Shown piece by piece: positions 14,168 to 16,468 of a stretch of DNA of 16,468 bases. The translations under genes were made by a program, and so were the position numbers. Each line of letters starts with the position of its first letter. Position 1 is the stretch's first letter. Under the pieces are notes generated by a model. It saw only the letters and a program-made list of their open reading frames with translations. It had not been told where the DNA came from and made no database searches. The stretch comes from Planctomycetota bacterium (GTDB lineage: Bacteria > Planctomycetota > Planctomycetia > Pirellulales > Pirellulaceae): positions 1 to 16,468 of the forward strand of contig JAPLNJ010000990.1 of the NCBI GenBank assembly GCA_026692885.1. Direction: 5' to 3'.

Positions 14168-15811
14168 CTACTCGACCCGCCGTGTCGAATCGCGTTGCGG
14201 AATCATCTTCTGCGCGGCCAGCCATTCCAGTGACTTGGCCTGCCAAGCATCCCACATCGGACCCTTGTAGCCGTTGAGTCCATGACCGCCGGTGGGCAAT
14301 TTCAGGTACTCCGTGGCTACCTTACGGGCCTGGAGCGCCTCGTGCAGCAGCCGGCTGTGGTCCGGTGGGACCACCGTGTCATCCTGGGCGTGCGCCAAGA
14401 ACATCGGCGGCGTCTGGCCGGTGACTTGCTTCTCGTTGGAAAACAGCTCCACCAACTCGGGCTTCGGATCTCGCCCCAGCAGATTGACCTTGGAACCACC
14501 GTGGGTCCTCTCGCCCATTGTGACCACCGGGTAGATCAGGATCACGAAATCTGGACGAGAACTCACGCGATGGATCGGATCAGCGGCTTGGGGATCGCCA
14601 CTGTCAAAGTGGGTTCCCGCCGTGGAAGCCAAGTGCCCACCCGCCGAAAACCCGATGATGCCGATCCGGCTGGGGTCGATGTCCCACTGCTTGGCGTTGG
14701 CCCGTACCATGCGGATGGCCCGCTGCGCATCCAGCAGCGGTACGAAGGGCCGGCCCTTGGGAAGCCGATATTCCAACACGATCCCGGCGATACCATACGA
14801 GTTGAGCCACTTCGCGATGCCGTGCCCCTCCGCGCCGGTCACCAGACCGCCGTACCCGCCGCCCGGGCAGATCACGACGGCCGCCCCGTTGGCCTGTTCG
14901 GGAACCGGTCGATGCACGGTGATCGAGGCGTTGGCTGCCTCGAACTGGCCGTCGCCCACAGGTGCCTGGCCGGACCACAAGGAGAGCTTTTCGGGTTCCG
15001 CTGGTGCCGCACGGACGCCGGGCGACGATCCGGTGTCTTGAAGCAAGGGCTTCAAGGCAGCAGCCCAGATCGCATAGCCTTCCTCGGTCGGATGGCAGAA
15101 GTCGCTCATCAGCCTGCGCGGCAGCTCGCCGTTGGGCAGGAGAAACTGCTGGCCGATGTCCAGGAAGGTGACGCCGGGAGCCTTGGCGACTTTGGCCAAG
15201 AGCTTGTTAAGTTCCAGGATCTTTGAGCGAAAGGGGTCGTCGGGCTTTGCGCCCCGCGGGAGAACGCCCATGAGGATAATCCGAGATTCCGGGGACTTCG
15301 TGCGGATGCCGGTGCAGATGACCCGAATTCCCTCGACGACCTCAGCCGGCGTGTTGGCGCGCGCATTGGCTGTGGCGGAGAAGTTGTTGGTGCCGATGTT
15401 GAGCACCACGTAACGCGGGCGCAGGCCGTCGAACTCGCCGTGGTCCAGACGCCACAGGACGTTTTGCGTGCGGTCCCAGCCGAAGCCCATGTTCAAGACT
15501 CGCCGCTGGCCGAACAGGTCCTTCCAGGCCAGTGGTCCGCTTGGATTGCCCAGCTCGGGCGGTCCGGCCCAAAAGTGTGTGATCGAGTCGCCGATCATGA
15601 CAATCTCGGGGTTGACCTGATCCTTGACTTTGAGCACTGCCTCGTGCCGGGCGTACCAATCGTAGCTGTCATTTTCCAGCTTGGGCACCGGCACAATGGC
15701 TGTGTTCGGGGGCGATTCCGCCAACACAACCGAAAGCATGTTAAGGGCCAGTACGGCTGCCAGCGTCAAAGCCAACCTAGCCGAACGACGAGAAGGGACA
15801 GAATGGGACAT
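14168..15811 (-). CDS. Secreted two-domain esterase: SGNH hydrolase fused to alpha/beta hydrolase
   Basis: From the ATG at 15811 (547 aa): a signal peptide (RLALTLAAVLALNMLSVVLA), then an SGNH/GDSL domain with GDSIT (Ser76), GTNN (Asn142) and DFCHP (Asp237, His240), a linker near 260-285, then an alpha/beta hydrolase of the BD-FAE/acetyl-xylan-esterase-like type with PGGGYGG (oxyanion hole), GFSAGG (Ser389), AQDD (Asp477/478) and GGHG (His510). Both active sites look complete. Exported planctomycete enzymes of this kind are likely to deacetylate polysaccharides; the substrate here is an inference. GGAG lies 7 nt before the ATG. A longer open frame to 15853 would start inside a repeat. Confidence 0.9.
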   Translation of the reverse strand: MSHSVPSRRSARLALTLAAVLALNMLSVVLAESPPNTAIVPVPKLENDSYDWYARHEAVLKVKDQVNPEIVMIGDSITHFWAGPPELGNPSGPLAWKDLFGQRRVLNMGFGWDRTQNVLWRLDHGEFDGLRPRYVVLNIGTNNFSATANARANTPAEVVEGIRVICTGIRTKSPESRIILMGVLPRGAKPDDPFRSKILELNKLLAKVAKAPGVTFLDIGQQFLLPNGELPRRLMSDFCHPTEEGYAIWAAALKPLLQDTGSSPGVRAAPAEPEKLSLWSGQAPVGDGQFEAANASITVHRPVPEQANGAAVVICPGGGYGGLVTGAEGHGIAKWLNSYGIAGIVLEYRLPKGRPFVPLLDAQRAIRMVRANAKQWDIDPSRIGIIGFSAGGHLASTAGTHFDSGDPQAADPIHRVSSRPDFVILIYPVVTMGERTHGGSKVNLLGRDPKPELVELFSNEKQVTGQTPPMFLAHAQDDTVVPPDHSRLLHEALQARKVATEYLKLPTGGHGLNGYKGPMWDAWQAKSLEWLAAQKMIPQRDSTRRVE

Positions 15812-15835
15812 GTGTCTGCTCCAAATCAAAGGCCC

Positions 15836-16095
15836 AGGCGTTGATCGTAACACTGCGAACTACCGTCACTGCTAGCTGGTCCCGTCCGAGAAGCTCCCGA
15901 CGTAAGTCGGTGAGAGCAGTCCCGCCAACTCCTAACACCGCGGCGCCTCACCGAGTTCTCCCGACTCATCCGGCCGGTCGGATATGGGGCTCCGGGTTAG
16001 GCACAGGGCGGGAACACTCCCACCGACTTACGTCGGGAGCTTCTCGCGGGCGATCACAACACTGCTAGCATTTCGCAACGTTATGATCAAGGCCA
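15836..16095. repeat. Palindromic repeat element with CCCGACGTAAGTCGG core
   Basis: Arm 15836-15930 (GCGTTGATCGTAACACTGCG onward) and arm 16003-16095 are imperfect inverted copies. Both contain GAGAAGCTCCCGACGTAAGT then CGGTG, and both end in the TTGATC-TAA core also found at 5268-5441 and 179-198. The whole unit folds into one long hairpin with a loop at about 15931-16002. It has no coding capacity. It lies upstream of the esterase gene (minus strand) and contains the extended part of that frame. Confidence 0.7.
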
Positions 16096-16251
16096 AGGAC
16101 CGCAAATCTGCTCATGGCTTCCCCACCCCCCGATGCCAAGAGCACCACCCTGACGAAAGAGAAGCAGTCTGTTGTCTCTTGCTCGTGCCTAAGCCACGGC
16201 CGAAAAATAACTTCCGCATTTGCCTCTCGGCCCCTCACCCCGCCCCTGGCT

Positions 16252-16343
16252 CGCGCAAAATTGGGGAGTCGGGCGTCAAACGGATGGTCCTGGTTTTGTT
16301 CCGCCCCCATCCGGGCTTGCCCCGGTGGAGCGAGGTTTCTGGA
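16252..16343. repeat. Dispersed repeat, right arm of a long-range inverted pair
   Basis: It matches the reverse complement of 1-92 with about four mismatches, and more loosely out to 16231. The best-kept part includes CCCATCCGGGCTTGCCCCGG, shared exactly. Confidence 0.8.
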
Positions 16344-16373
16344 CCACGTCACGGGTCCGCAACCGCCTCACTT

Positions 16374-16426
16374 CTTCCGCCGCATCCCGCCCGCCGCCGG
16401 AGGCGGCGGGCGGGATGCGGCGGAAG
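16374..16426. repeat. Perfect 25-bp GC-rich hairpin
   Basis: Arms 16374-16398 and 16402-16426 are exact inverted copies (apex CCGCCGCC-GGA-GGCGGCGG). The loop is 3 nt and no T-run follows. It has the same shape as the hairpin at 6867-6927, which suggests a class of short-loop GC hairpins in this genome. Confidence 0.85.
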
Positions 16427-16468
16427 ACAGTACGGCTGGCGCCTGCCGACGTAGTGTACGAAACCCAA

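Larger units (their letters stand above)
16096..16468. other. Repeat-rich non-coding end of the window
   Basis: No credible gene is seen. The minus-strand frame 16065-16352 runs through repeats and has no motif. 16252-16343 is the inverted partner of 1-92, and 16374-16426 is a perfect hairpin. The sequence after 16427 is too short to judge. Confidence 0.55.

Noticed and set aside
1..16343. A 16-kb composite transposon bounded by inverted repeats
   Set aside because: The arms are only about 92 bp, there is no transposase or integrase between them, and the content is ordinary chromosomal genes. Two copies of a common repeat explain it.
16065..16352. Minus-strand 95-aa frame at the window end
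   Set aside because: Passes through the repeat arm 16252-16343 with no motif or ribosome-binding site.

Overview
The window looks like chromosomal DNA from a planctomycete, probably of the Pirellulales type. Evidence from the sequence: a DUF1559 pilin-like protein with its C-terminal H-x9-DG motif, a planctomycete-style membrane-anchored prenyltransferase/squalene-oxidase-like repeat protein, an SGNH plus alpha/beta hydrolase esterase, high GC, and many palindromic dispersed repeats. One of these repeats is translated in frame as VGQAFQPDV. No rRNA, tRNA, CRISPR array or transposase gene was seen.

Layout. 1-217: repeats and a hairpin. 218-1960 (-): secreted protein of unknown function. 1961-2374: non-coding, with a perfect 32-bp inverted repeat. 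2375-4992 (-): cbiM(N)-cbiQ-cbiO, an energy-coupling-factor nickel/cobalt importer operon with genes overlapping or 1 nt apart. 4996-5591: non-coding, with nested palindromes. 5592-6578 (+): DUF1559 protein. 6578-7125 (-): pseudogene of a phosphoesterase with an internal stop, split by a MITE-like element (6769-7019). 7428-9209 (+): membrane-anchored alpha/alpha-toroid protein. 9222-9362: palindromic intergenic element. 9369-10445 (+): EamA transporter with a dispersed repeat inside its reading frame.

10638-12682 (-) is a compact run of three two-gene modules. They are, in transcription order, an 84-aa unknown protein plus a retropepsin-like DSG protease (ATGA overlap), hicB plus hicA (hicA has an in-frame TAG where a Gln codon is expected), and mazE plus mazF (GTGA overlap, with its own sigma70-like promoter and a terminator-like hairpin). 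12884-13444 (-): small multi-pass membrane protein of unknown function. 13445-14167: non-coding, with gene debris and a TACTTCGCGG inverted repeat. 14168-15811 (-): secreted two-domain SGNH/alpha-beta hydrolase esterase. 15812-16468: repeats only, including an arm that matches window positions 1-92 in inverted orientation.

The most notable content is the stacked TA-like modules (one visibly inactivated, one built on an uncharacterised protease pair), the MITE-split phosphoesterase pseudogene, and the coding use of a dispersed repeat in the EamA protein. I found no complete, clearly new multi-gene system. The DSG-protease pair is the best candidate for undescribed biology. All family assignments come from reading motifs by eye; no database search was run.
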